Shown: positions 14,014 to 22,694 of the stretch, one piece after another
How the letters are laid out: each line of letters begins with the position of its first letter
How positions within the stretch are numbered: the first letter of the stretch is position 1
Source of the DNA: Desulfobacteraceae bacterium
GTDB taxonomy: Bacteria; Desulfobacterota; Desulfobacteria; Desulfobacterales; Desulfosarcinaceae
DNA length: 33,070 nucleotides
Assembly: GCA_024230435.1 (NCBI GenBank)
Contig: JAAERL010000538.1
Coordinates: 1-33,070, forward strand
Reading direction: 5' to 3'
Made by a program: the position numbers and the translations under genes
Notes under the pieces: generated by a model
Told to the model about the DNA's origin: nothing
Database searches by the model: none
What the model saw: only the letters and a program-made list of their open reading frames with translations

Positions 14014-15700
14014 GTTGGCTGCATATTTCCAAGGCCTTCCAAAGCGGATCGGTTTGGCTCAGAATGTTTTGATAGTAAAATGACTGTATTTTTTTTACTG
14101 AAGAAAATATTTGCTTGCGGATAAGGTTTTGTATGGCGCGTTGAAAGTTTTTTTTAGCGCTTTCAAATTTGCCCATGGGCAGATATTTCAAAACCGAGGG
14201 AACCAGCAGCCAACTTCCAAAACCGGGCACCACAAACACATCCGCCGTTAATGCCCCCAACAGTAAAAGGATTGCCATGGGATCATTTTCAATCACCTTG
14301 GCTACCGAATCCGAGCTTAACAACTCGCGGCAGGTAGTTTCAAAATCATTAGCGATGTTTTCAATTTCGGTGATAAAGGGTGACAGATCCGGTTCTGAGC
14401 TGAAAAGATCATCGAAACCCGCACCTGATCCGGCATTGGTATTCACTTGCTTTAAAAAGTCAAATTCACGGCTCCGGCGAATAACGCCCGTAAGATGCTG
14501 ACTGTGATTTTGAACCTGTTTTGTGACCTGCCTGATCAATTTATGCCGGTCGATTTGAAGCAAATGGCCTAGAACTTGATCCCTGCGGTTGCCAAAAAGA
14601 AGGCGTATACTGTTAGTTAAAGCTCCGGTGGATGCCACACGTTTGAAAAAGTAGAGTAAATTGCTCAGCGCAAACCGCTTTAACCCCAAATGATTCAGGG
14701 TATGCAACGTGTCGCCTGCAAGGATGCGGTTCAGGGGCAGCGGCTGTTGCCTGCTAAGTGTTGTGCGGATAGACTGGTTAATGGATTTGTCTAAAGCTGC
14801 GGCGTGTTTTTGCCGTTTCAGATTTTCCCGGCATAAATTTCCGGCCAACTTGGAGATTTTTTGAAATATTGGGCGGTTCGGGCCGTCTGTGGTGTATTCA
14901 GTCAGTTCTTTTTTTAATGCAATAAAGCCGGGCTCATTACCATAGCCGGATTTTTGCCGAAGATCCGGCAGGACATGGATTTTATCCACGCCGAAAAATG
15001 CCTGGGTTCTCAGCCAGTCCGGGTGTTCCGGATCAATACCGTCACGGCCGCGATTCACCATGACACAGCAACGCGATTGCTCTATCTCGTTGGCTAGATG
15101 AACAGTTTTTTCGTAAACCCGGTGGTAAACGGTTTCATCATCCACCACAAAAACAACATAGTCCAGCCAGGGCATCGCATCCAGTGCAACAAGCCGTTCG
15201 TCAATGGCTGGTGCGGAATTGATGTCGGGCAAATCCAACAGGCCGAACGTGTTAGTCCGGTTCCGGGACTCGTGTGCCGCAATGATCTGCAGTCTTCCGG
15301 GTTCGCCGCAGGTTTGTTCATCGGCCGGCAGCACGTCGTTGATCCGCTCGATAGACGGCATAAGCAACCTGCCGTGCCGCTGCTCCAGAATTTTCAGCTC
15401 GGCCAGGTATGTTTCAGACATAAAAAGCACCGGGCCCCTGGTATTATGCACCCGCCATCCGGTGGCGCTGATGGTATCGCCGCAAAAACTGTTAAAAAGC
15501 GTGGATTTGCCGGCCCCGGCACAACCAATCAAACCAATTAACGGTAAACGGTTTGGTCCGGCAAACCGGCGGTAAGTGACAACCGCCGCCAAATTCTGAA
15601 TCCGGTCCACAACCTTACCGGAAAAACCAAATTGATTAAGCTTTCCCGCCGTTTCGGCCACATGTTCAATGGCATCCAGTATTTTAGGGGCGATTGGCAT
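14003..15700 (-). CDS. Membrane-associated GTPase, first of a pair
   Basis: A 565-residue protein with a GTPase domain: G1 GCAGAGKS (residues 59-66), a polar switch region (GWRVHNTRGPVLF), G3 DLPD (156-159) again with Asp instead of Gly, and a diverged G4, NRGRD (216-220). A long helical region follows, then a hydrophobic segment near 488-515 (LLLLGALTADVFVVPGFGSW) and a basic helical tail. It overlaps the next GTPase gene by 11 bases, so the two are probably made together and may act as a hetero-oligomer, as some bacterial dynamin-like pairs do. The ATG at 15698-15700 has only a weak ribosome site. Function is unknown; membrane remodelling or a role with the neighbouring JetABC genes are possibilities, not shown. 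Confidence 0.8.
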   Translation of the reverse strand: MPIAPKILDAIEHVAETAGKLNQFGFSGKVVDRIQNLAAVVTYRRFAGPNRLPLIGLIGCAGAGKSTLFNSFCGDTISATGWRVHNTRGPVLFMSETYLAELKILEQRHGRLLMPSIERINDVLPADEQTCGEPGRLQIIAAHESRNRTNTFGLLDLPDINSAPAIDERLVALDAMPWLDYVVFVVDDETVYHRVYEKTVHLANEIEQSRCCVMVNRGRDGIDPEHPDWLRTQAFFGVDKIHVLPDLRQKSGYGNEPGFIALKKELTEYTTDGPNRPIFQKISKLAGNLCRENLKRQKHAAALDKSINQSIRTTLSRQQPLPLNRILAGDTLHTLNHLGLKRFALSNLLYFFKRVASTGALTNSIRLLFGNRRDQVLGHLLQIDRHKLIRQVTKQVQNHSQHLTGVIRRSREFDFLKQVNTNAGSGAGFDDLFSSEPDLSPFITEIENIANDFETTCRELLSSDSVAKVIENDPMAILLLLGALTADVFVVPGFGSWLLVPSVLKYLPMGKFESAKKNFQRAIQNLIRKQIFSSVKKIQSFYYQNILSQTDPLWKALEICSQHAT

Positions 15701-15939
15701 GGCACCATTAATATTTTTTTAAATTATAATACGTTTCTTAATGACCCGGATGGCAATAATACAGTATTCGGTGATGGGCCATTTTCCCATTTGTTGAAAT
15801 TTATAATCTTATACAGCGCAAAATGCAAATCGGCTTGTTACAACAATTATGGATTGCAGGCTGCAATTGACCTCCAGTGGAATTAGTTACAGCAATTCCG
15901 GTAAGTTATATAAATCGCCTTAAAATGTGGTGAACAATA

Positions 15940-16572
15940 TTATTTCTCAGCTACAGCACAATAGCAGGTGCGTGAATTTACTTTTTTTGAAAAAATTTGG
16001 GTATTCTTCATAGAACCATGAACAGATAGAAGTTCAGTTACATTTTGCAACGTATAATATTGAAATACATCTTTGCTTAACGGCATTTTTTCCAGATCTT
16101 TTTTTTCAATAAAGCCAATCACCACTTTGCCGCCTGGTTTTAAAATACGGTGTATCCGGGAAATCGCCGTTTTGGGATTTTGCCAAAAATAGAGTGTATT
16201 TACGGTAAAGATTTTGTCAAAGCAGTTGTCAGCAAAAGATGCTTGATTAAAGTCGTTCAGGTGGAATCTGACCTTTCCGCTGCGCAAATGCTTCCGGTTT
16301 TTCTTTTTAGCGATTTTAACCATGGTTTTTGAAAAATCGATGCCTTCTATGGCGCCCTTATCCAGTTGGCCGGCTATCGTCTGGATTAGTTTTCCGGTAC
16401 CAAAACCAATCTCTAATGCATGATCGCCGGATCTGATGGATAAGTTCTCATACACAAGTGCGTTTAACTCGGCGTTGCCTTTTTCAAAAAGGTGAGACAT
16501 AAAAAAACGGCCAAATAAACCAGAGGGTTTTCTGGCCTGCTTCGAAAAGAAAGAATAATAGCCCATTGTCAC
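15940..16572 (-). CDS. Class I SAM-dependent methyltransferase
   Basis: A 210-residue protein with a Rossmann methyltransferase fold: motif I ALEIGFGTGKLIQ (52-64), acidic loop IEGIDFSKTMVKIAKKK (75-91), NDFNQASFADNCFDKIFTVN (motifs II-III region), and HRILKPGGKVVIGF (~141-154). It belongs to the broad Methyltransf_11/UbiE-like group; the substrate cannot be inferred. A GGAG site precedes the ATG. It begins 42 bases after jetC ends on the same strand, so it may be cotranscribed with jetABC, where jetD would be expected. It has no nuclease or TOPRIM features, so it is not a JetD. Confidence 0.85.
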   Translation of the reverse strand: MTMGYYSFFSKQARKPSGLFGRFFMSHLFEKGNAELNALVYENLSIRSGDHALEIGFGTGKLIQTIAGQLDKGAIEGIDFSKTMVKIAKKKNRKHLRSGKVRFHLNDFNQASFADNCFDKIFTVNTLYFWQNPKTAISRIHRILKPGGKVVIGFIEKKDLEKMPLSKDVFQYYTLQNVTELLSVHGSMKNTQIFSKKVNSRTCYCAVAEK

Positions 16573-16614
16573 TCCAAGGTCTAAATATAGGTTATTGTTG
16601 GGTTGGAATATCCA

Positions 16615-19600
16615 TCAATTGGTCTGCATTTGCCCATCGGCGGTTTCTTTTTCCTTGTTATCCAGAAGATCAAGAAAGTTCAACTGCTGTGCCTTTTGAA
16701 CGATAGTGACGCGCTCGTTGCTCCATAGCTGGCTGACCTGCTCTTGTTTTAAAATGTTGGACGTTACCATGACACTGGTGTTGAGTTCGCCGCGTTTTTT
16801 GGCCGATGCTAGTTTGGTGACCTGAATAAGCTGGTTGACATGCTCATGCAGTGAGCCTGCGCTTTTATTGGGTACGACGAACAGTATTTGCAATCCTAAA
16901 GTGTTTGCCAGGTAATCTAAAACGGCGCTGCAGCGCTGCTCATCCATTTTGCTAAAGGATTCATCGATGAGCACCGTGCGCAGGTGGCTAAAGCCTTCTT
17001 CAAACCGTAGTGCCGAAGCAAGACCCGCAGAACGGATAACATAGCTGGGGGTTTCCATTTGGCCACCGGAACCTGTGCCGTAGTCTTTCAGGGAAATCTG
17101 CCGGTCGGGAAGACATTTTTTAATGTCGTAGCTGCGATAGTTGCGATAGTCGGCAATACGTTTTAAATCTTGAACCGAACGTTCGATGTCGTCATCAAGC
17201 AGCTTGGCCCGAATCTGCTCAAAAATTCTCCGGCTTTTTTTTGAAAGTGTAGTTCGCCCAAAAATATTCAATTCTTCGTCGGTGTTTAACAAGTTGGCTT
17301 CCTTGAAAAAATTGGCATACTCAAGATATTCCGGTATCCAACTATATTCGAAGCGGTAATGTTCTTCTCCGAAAACATGGTTGCGCAGTTTTCTGTTGAA
17401 TGTTTCCAGCTTGGTCTTACCGTCCCGGATGGCGTTGTAAAGGCTATGACAAATATGTGATACAAAGGTAGTGTTGAACTGCCGGGTGATGTCCGATAAT
17501 TTTTCCTTGTGGCTGGCCAGGATATCGTTGTTGAGAAAATTCAGCACCAAGTCAATTTCCTGGGCCATATCGCAAGCTGCGTCGAAGCATGCGAGGCGAT
17601 TTGCAGGATCTTGTTCCCGGATCAGGTTTTGTTCTACAAACCCGGCGTAATTGATGGCACGGCCGCGAATGTTCATCAGGTTGAATTCTTTCATCGCGGA
17701 TTCCATGGCGCTTGCATGATCATTTAACCCCGCGCCGAAATTAACGCCCTCATAGTGATGTACAGGTTCGGCTTCGGAACGATTTTCTTCGATCTTTTTA
17801 AACGCACTGGCGATGTTTAATTCCGGCCATTTTGCGGCAAACTGTTTCAACAAAGTTTCAATTTCCCGGCGCTTGTCCAGGATTTCATTTTTTTTAACAC
17901 AAAGCCCGCGCGTGCTCTCGTTCAGGTTTTCTATTTTCGCGCCATAGGAGCCGATATCCTGATGAACTTTTTTCAAAGACGCATTTAGGCCGTCTTTGTT
18001 TTTCCGGGCTTGCCCGATTTGGGTTTCAATTTGTTCACATTTGCTCAAATCAAGATCATCAAGCTGGCGCTTCGTGTCCAGCCAGGCATTGCCAGTATGC
18101 ACAACATCCGTGAACCGGCCGGATAAATCCAGAACCGTCATTTGGGCGGCGGATTCATACCAGATTTTAATGGCATCGAATTTGGCAAGCTCTTGCCCGT
18201 AGTGCTGCCTGAGTTGATTGAATTGCTCTTTTTTGGCGTCTAAGGCACGGCGGCGGGCCTCGGACCCGAATACAAGGTCGGATTCGGCGATGCGTTCGAT
18301 AAACATTTTGTAATTGGCGCTGGCCGTGCCGTCTTTAATCAGCCCGCGGCGCACCGAACGTAATTGCTCCACATTTTCAATTTGCAGAACTGACCCGTAA
18401 CCGGCCTTAAAGTAGCTTTCCGCCAGATGGTGGCTAAAGCGCATCAGGTTGAAAATGGAATTTTTGGCCAAATTGCAGCGACGGGCATCGGCTGAGGCTT
18501 TTTTACCCTGAACGATGGCGCTTTTGTGCAAGCCCTGGTTTTCAAGCAGCTTGACTGCGCGAGCTTCGTAATCAGGGGCAACCAGAATCAGAAACCTGTT
18601 TTTGCCCAGAAGGCTCTCGATGGCAACCTGCCACTGGGCGTTACTAACTTCAATATGATCACAGAGCACCCGCGGATCGGCTTTGGGGTAGCGGTTGGCA
18701 ATGACACTTATAGCCTTTTGAACCGATGCAGGGTAGGATACTTGATTGGCGTTTTCCAATTGACGGATTTGCTGTTCGAGCCGGGCCTGTTTTTCCAGTA
18801 ACGTGTTGATGGCGGCCTGGGATTGGAAAAAGATTTTGGTAAAAAATTCACTTTGGGCATAAAGTTCGTTAACCAGTGTATTGTGGGTGTTTTCAATATC
18901 ACAGGCTTGCTCGGAGCACTCATTGAGCGCCTCGTGCTGTTTTTCATTCAACATCTGCTCAAGGGGCAGAACATCCCAGGGATCTTTTTTTATCAGGTTG
19001 TTGAGAAGTTCTTTACATTTTCTTGCTTGCAGGGCGCTTAACCAGCTCTGATCCTGTTTCAGGGCCTGCTCAAGTTTGACAGCCCTTTGCCGGTTCCGGC
19101 TACGCGATAGATTGGCGGTCAGAAGTTGATTTGTGTGCTGTTTCCATTGGGATGCATGCCGGACAAGTTCTTTTTCCAATTGTTCCTTGCGCACCAGCAC
19201 ATTGAATCCCTGGCGTTTGATTTCCAGGGTTTGCAATCGCTCGGAAACCTGGCCGATAGAGCCGGTCAGGTTGATTTCTTCCTGCTTGAGCCGATCCAGC
19301 TTGCGAATAGAGTCTTTGAGCTCTTTTTCGGTCTCAATCCGGATATCGTCCATCCGGGATACCTTTCGGTCAAATCGTTCGTATTTGGCCAGTTGTTCGA
19401 CAATTGCGTTTCGAATAAAGCCGCGTATCTCTTTATCCGTTTTTTTCAATAGCCGGATGCCGTTTTCAATGCTGTTGGCCTCCTGCTCCATACTGTTAAT
19501 GCTGCGCATCATGCTGGAGACCTGGCGGATGGCGTCTGTGAGATCCTGGGGCTCGAGAATTTCCTGGCGTACAAATTCATCCAGGTTTTTCAATGGCTTG

Positions 19601-20268
19601 TAAACCATGAATTTGGCCACCGCTTTGGCGGCGTTTCGCGCTTCGTATTTGCCAACGCTGTTTTTGCCGCGAAAGGCCCCGTAAAGTCTGCAAAGATAAT
19701 CCTCTTTGCCTCTGGCGGCTTCAAAGGTTAATTCCGGGTGGGTATCTTTGAAATGTTGACCAATTTCAACAATGGGAATGACATACTTTTTGCCGGTATC
19801 CGGATCGGTTTTTTGAAAATTTTCCACCAGCAGTTCGGTGTTGCGCACAACACCTAATAAAATTTCTTCCTCTTTTGCTGTCCGGGCGCTGCCCGCTTTG
19901 TCAAGATAGGCGCTAACGCCGATCACAGCGGTAAAAGGCTCGGATCTTTCGTTGTCTTCCGGTCTCCAGTTGCTGATGATATACCCGTGTGCGCCGTTGG
20001 GGCGTGAATAGTAACCATCATCGCACCCCAGAATATAGGAGGCAAGGGTTCTGCTCAGCTTGGTCCTGCTTTTCTGTGTCGTTTCCTGCTGGCCTGGGTT
20101 GTATTGAAACAAACCCGAAGTCGCGCCGGTCAAGATGGTCTGGATGGCATCAAGCAAGGTAGTTTTACCGGCGCCGGAATCACCTGTAATGAGAGTGGTT
20201 GTTCTGAAAGCATAGTTTTTGTTTTCCAGATTTGCCCAATTCAACAGCCCTATTGAGTGCAGTTTCAT
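16615..20268 (-). CDS. jetC: JetC: SMC-like ATPase of a Wadjet/MksBEF complex
   Basis: A 1217-residue SMC/MukB-type ATPase. The N-terminus has Walker A GDSGAGKTTLLDAIQTIL (29-46) and the family's SGLFQYNPGQ and DGYYSRPNGAHGYIISNWRP. Two long charged coiled-coil stretches flank a hinge-like middle (VLCDHIEVSNAQWQVAIESL, then NRFLILVAPDYEARAVKLL). The C-terminal head carries signature SGGQ (1067-1070) and Walker B VLIDESFSKMDE (from 1099). JetC pairs through its heads around DNA and extrudes loops; with JetD it recognises and cleaves small circular plasmids. Its ATG overlaps the jetB stop by 4 bases, with AAGGA upstream. No truncation is visible. Confidence 0.93.
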   Translation of the reverse strand: MKLHSIGLLNWANLENKNYAFRTTTLITGDSGAGKTTLLDAIQTILTGATSGLFQYNPGQQETTQKSRTKLSRTLASYILGCDDGYYSRPNGAHGYIISNWRPEDNERSEPFTAVIGVSAYLDKAGSARTAKEEEILLGVVRNTELLVENFQKTDPDTGKKYVIPIVEIGQHFKDTHPELTFEAARGKEDYLCRLYGAFRGKNSVGKYEARNAAKAVAKFMVYKPLKNLDEFVRQEILEPQDLTDAIRQVSSMMRSINSMEQEANSIENGIRLLKKTDKEIRGFIRNAIVEQLAKYERFDRKVSRMDDIRIETEKELKDSIRKLDRLKQEEINLTGSIGQVSERLQTLEIKRQGFNVLVRKEQLEKELVRHASQWKQHTNQLLTANLSRSRNRQRAVKLEQALKQDQSWLSALQARKCKELLNNLIKKDPWDVLPLEQMLNEKQHEALNECSEQACDIENTHNTLVNELYAQSEFFTKIFFQSQAAINTLLEKQARLEQQIRQLENANQVSYPASVQKAISVIANRYPKADPRVLCDHIEVSNAQWQVAIESLLGKNRFLILVAPDYEARAVKLLENQGLHKSAIVQGKKASADARRCNLAKNSIFNLMRFSHHLAESYFKAGYGSVLQIENVEQLRSVRRGLIKDGTASANYKMFIERIAESDLVFGSEARRRALDAKKEQFNQLRQHYGQELAKFDAIKIWYESAAQMTVLDLSGRFTDVVHTGNAWLDTKRQLDDLDLSKCEQIETQIGQARKNKDGLNASLKKVHQDIGSYGAKIENLNESTRGLCVKKNEILDKRREIETLLKQFAAKWPELNIASAFKKIEENRSEAEPVHHYEGVNFGAGLNDHASAMESAMKEFNLMNIRGRAINYAGFVEQNLIREQDPANRLACFDAACDMAQEIDLVLNFLNNDILASHKEKLSDITRQFNTTFVSHICHSLYNAIRDGKTKLETFNRKLRNHVFGEEHYRFEYSWIPEYLEYANFFKEANLLNTDEELNIFGRTTLSKKSRRIFEQIRAKLLDDDIERSVQDLKRIADYRNYRSYDIKKCLPDRQISLKDYGTGSGGQMETPSYVIRSAGLASALRFEEGFSHLRTVLIDESFSKMDEQRCSAVLDYLANTLGLQILFVVPNKSAGSLHEHVNQLIQVTKLASAKKRGELNTSVMVTSNILKQEQVSQLWSNERVTIVQKAQQLNFLDLLDNKEKETADGQMQTN

Positions 20269-20969
20269 AGTTCTTCCTTGTCTTGTCCGTCTAGGCTTGC
20301 CGTATCAATGGCGCCATCTTCAGCGTCTGTAAGCTTTGCGGTATCCGTTTCCATGATGTCCAATTGATTAAGAGCCTGAACTACGCCGTCTAAGGTGAAA
20401 TGCAGGATGATTTCACGGATGCCAACCCATTGTTCGGGGTTTTCAAGATCGGTGTATTCAATGATCCGTAACTGCTTGAGTGTAGTGAACAAGGATCTGC
20501 GCTCAAGTTCGCGCGAGGGCATTTCTCTTTTGGTGATACTTAAAAACCGTGTGAATACGGTTTCCAAGGGGACGTAGACGCAGCCGTTTTCGTGGATGCC
20601 GCCTTCGCGGATTTTTTCTTCATAAAGCAGGCGCAAGGTGATCATCAAACCGGCTTCATCGCCCAGAATTCTTCTTTGCAAGGCGCTTTGCCCGTTTTCT
20701 TGTCCGGGTTCGCCTGGAATATCGCTGCCGGGCGGATAGGCGATAACAAAGCTCATTTCCCGGTTGGCGATAACACGGACGCCGATCACCGCCAAGTAGT
20801 CATTAACAAGGTCATCCATGCGGATAAATAAATCATAAATCTCAGATTCGGTATTGCTTTCGCGGCGGTAGATCACTTGTTTTTCCAGCAGGCGATGAAC
20901 CACGGTTTTGAAATCAATCAGGGATAAATTGCGGTTGTTCAATTCCTGGCTAAGTTTTTCGACGATCAT
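20265..20969 (-). CDS. jetB: JetB: MukE-like (DUF4194) subunit of Wadjet
   Basis: A 234-residue protein of the DUF4194 type, the winged-helix MukE/KITE-like subunit of Wadjet/MksBEF condensins. Typical regions are LIDFKTVVHRLLEKQVIYRR, LVNDYLAVIGVRVIANREMS and GLMITLRLLYEEKIREGG, with an acidic C-terminal tail. It lies between jetA (20-base overlap) and jetC (4-base overlap) and has a GGAG site 8 bases before the ATG. It is expected to bind the JetA kleisin and help bend and hold DNA. Confidence 0.92.
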   Translation of the reverse strand: MIVEKLSQELNNRNLSLIDFKTVVHRLLEKQVIYRRESNTESEIYDLFIRMDDLVNDYLAVIGVRVIANREMSFVIAYPPGSDIPGEPGQENGQSALQRRILGDEAGLMITLRLLYEEKIREGGIHENGCVYVPLETVFTRFLSITKREMPSRELERRSLFTTLKQLRIIEYTDLENPEQWVGIREIILHFTLDGVVQALNQLDIMETDTAKLTDAEDGAIDTASLDGQDKEEL

Positions 20970-22446
20970 TGCGTTGTTCTCCGGTTAAAGGATCTATAAA
21001 TTCAATGCTGAAATTACTGCCGGTGTAGTAGTCATTTTTTACTTCTCCTTTTTCTGACCGGACCCTGAACCTGTTTTGGCCGCTTGCGCTAATACTGCCG
21101 GCCATAGGTGCGTGCAGGGCTCCGAGCAGGGCGGCTGCATTGTCGATCTGAAATTGCCTGGCTTCGATGCGGCGGGATTCGGCGAGCTGGTTGACGACAA
21201 AATCACTGACACTGGATGTTTCAATCCGAAACGCAAAGGCCAGCTCTTGCCGGATATAAGCGCGGCGCTGCTCTTCGGGGCAAATGGGAATCTGGTCTTC
21301 CAAAACCGTTTCGATTTTACGTTTTACTCTTTGCTTTAAAGGTCTCACACGGTCTGGGTTGACCATTTCCACACAAAGCCGGCAATGGCGGCTGCGCGGG
21401 TCTTCCAAAACAGTACGGATCTGGTTCTGATCAAGCCCGGAAAGGCGTTTGACAAGCGAAAAAATCGAATTGTTTTCAATTTCACCAAACGCAAGGCTTG
21501 CCAGGTGTTTAATCAATACCTGGGCGCGTTTGATAAAGTTTTTAGTCTCCAATCGCAATTCCGGCATTTTTACATCGCAAGCGGCGGTTAGCCGTTGCTC
21601 GATCAATTCAATGGCCCAAAGCAGGATAGAGGGCCGATTGCCTTTTTTGAGGTTTGGATAATGCAAACGCAACCTGGCTTCAATTTTTGCTTTTACCGAA
21701 TCAGGCTGGCCCCGGATGATATCCAGCAGATCGATGATTTCGCTTTTATAACGTTCTGCCGAATCCTGGGAAAAACGTACGGAAATGTCCGGCGCGATGC
21801 GTTTTTCCAGAAATTCGAAAAAATTTTCCCCGGCTTGCTTGGCGATGCGGGCTTCCTGGTCCGCAGATGCGATCAGCTCGCGCCTTTGCTCGACGATTTC
21901 CTCTATGATTTCATTGAAATCGCAAATGATTTCACCCGATAGTTTGGCCGCGATCATCAGGTCGTCAACCGATAGGATGTTCTGTTTCAGTTTGGAGACA
22001 AAACTTTGCAGGTGAGATAATGTGCTGCGCGTATGCTGTGTATTGGTAATGATTTCGGAATGCTGTTGGGCAAATGGCGAAGCGAATTGCCTGCCGTAGC
22101 TGGTTAACCGGTAAGCGGTTTGCATGTTTCCGGCGTCCATGTAGTGTTCGATCCAACCAGTTTCTTTCAATCGTCTGAGCATCCTGTTGGCACGTTCATG
22201 TATGGAGCCGCCGGTATCGGCTTCATCGTTTTGCCCATCCTCGATCGCAGGGGTTATGCGTATGCTTTCCGCTAAAATATCAATGACATCTTTGCGGCTA
22301 AGATGATAACCGTAGTCGGCTTCAGGCCCGTTTAGCCTCAGGTAAAGGTTTCTGATGCAGGAAACGGCGATTTCCCTGTATCTGCCTGTTAACACGCTGA
22401 AAAAATTCAGGCGGTTATTTTTAAAAAACAGATCGCTGTTCTCCAT
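20950..22446 (-). CDS. jetA: JetA: kleisin-like (MukF-like) subunit of Wadjet
   Basis: A 498-residue protein beginning with a winged-helix region (NFFSVLTGRYREIAVSCIRN, then MLRRLKETGWIEHYMDAGNM). It resembles the JetA family first described as DUF5716 more than the DUF3375 version, though this distinction is from memory. A long helical middle (~150-330) and a C-terminal winged-helix-like part follow, the normal plan for a kleisin that bridges SMC heads. It is the first gene of the jetABC operon; a GGAG site lies 6 bases before the ATG. Divergent from the SNF2 gene across a 248-base spacer. Confidence 0.88.
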   Translation of the reverse strand: MENSDLFFKNNRLNFFSVLTGRYREIAVSCIRNLYLRLNGPEADYGYHLSRKDVIDILAESIRITPAIEDGQNDEADTGGSIHERANRMLRRLKETGWIEHYMDAGNMQTAYRLTSYGRQFASPFAQQHSEIITNTQHTRSTLSHLQSFVSKLKQNILSVDDLMIAAKLSGEIICDFNEIIEEIVEQRRELIASADQEARIAKQAGENFFEFLEKRIAPDISVRFSQDSAERYKSEIIDLLDIIRGQPDSVKAKIEARLRLHYPNLKKGNRPSILLWAIELIEQRLTAACDVKMPELRLETKNFIKRAQVLIKHLASLAFGEIENNSIFSLVKRLSGLDQNQIRTVLEDPRSRHCRLCVEMVNPDRVRPLKQRVKRKIETVLEDQIPICPEEQRRAYIRQELAFAFRIETSSVSDFVVNQLAESRRIEARQFQIDNAAALLGALHAPMAGSISASGQNRFRVRSEKGEVKNDYYTGSNFSIEFIDPLTGEQRNDRRKT

Positions 22447-22694
22447 GGCGGCTCCATAAAAAAGGTATCGAAATCAAATTAGCGATTCGGTTTTAAAACC
22501 GGATGCCGTGCGCACAAGACTGCACAATTCGTACGTTTCAAAACATGCCAATATCACAGTTCATGTTAATGGCAAGTAATTTTCAAAGGTATGGCCTATT
22601 ACGGGTTTACTCTGTTTGATTTACATGATAGCTGCTTACCCTTGGTTTTGTAAATTTTAAGTTGATTCAATGTTAATAGCAGGGTTAGTCAAAA
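22447..22694. promoter_or_regulatory. Divergent promoter region between jetA and the SNF2 helicase gene
   Basis: A 248-base gap separates the start of jetA (minus) from the SNF2 helicase (plus), so both promoters should be here. It is AT-rich toward the SNF2 side. No inverted repeat or sigma-factor site stood out clearly enough to name. Confidence 0.5.

Noticed and set aside
15940-16572. Methyltransferase considered as a diverged JetD
   Set aside because: It has a clear SAM-binding motif I and the length of a small methyltransferase; JetD is larger and has a TOPRIM-like nuclease domain.
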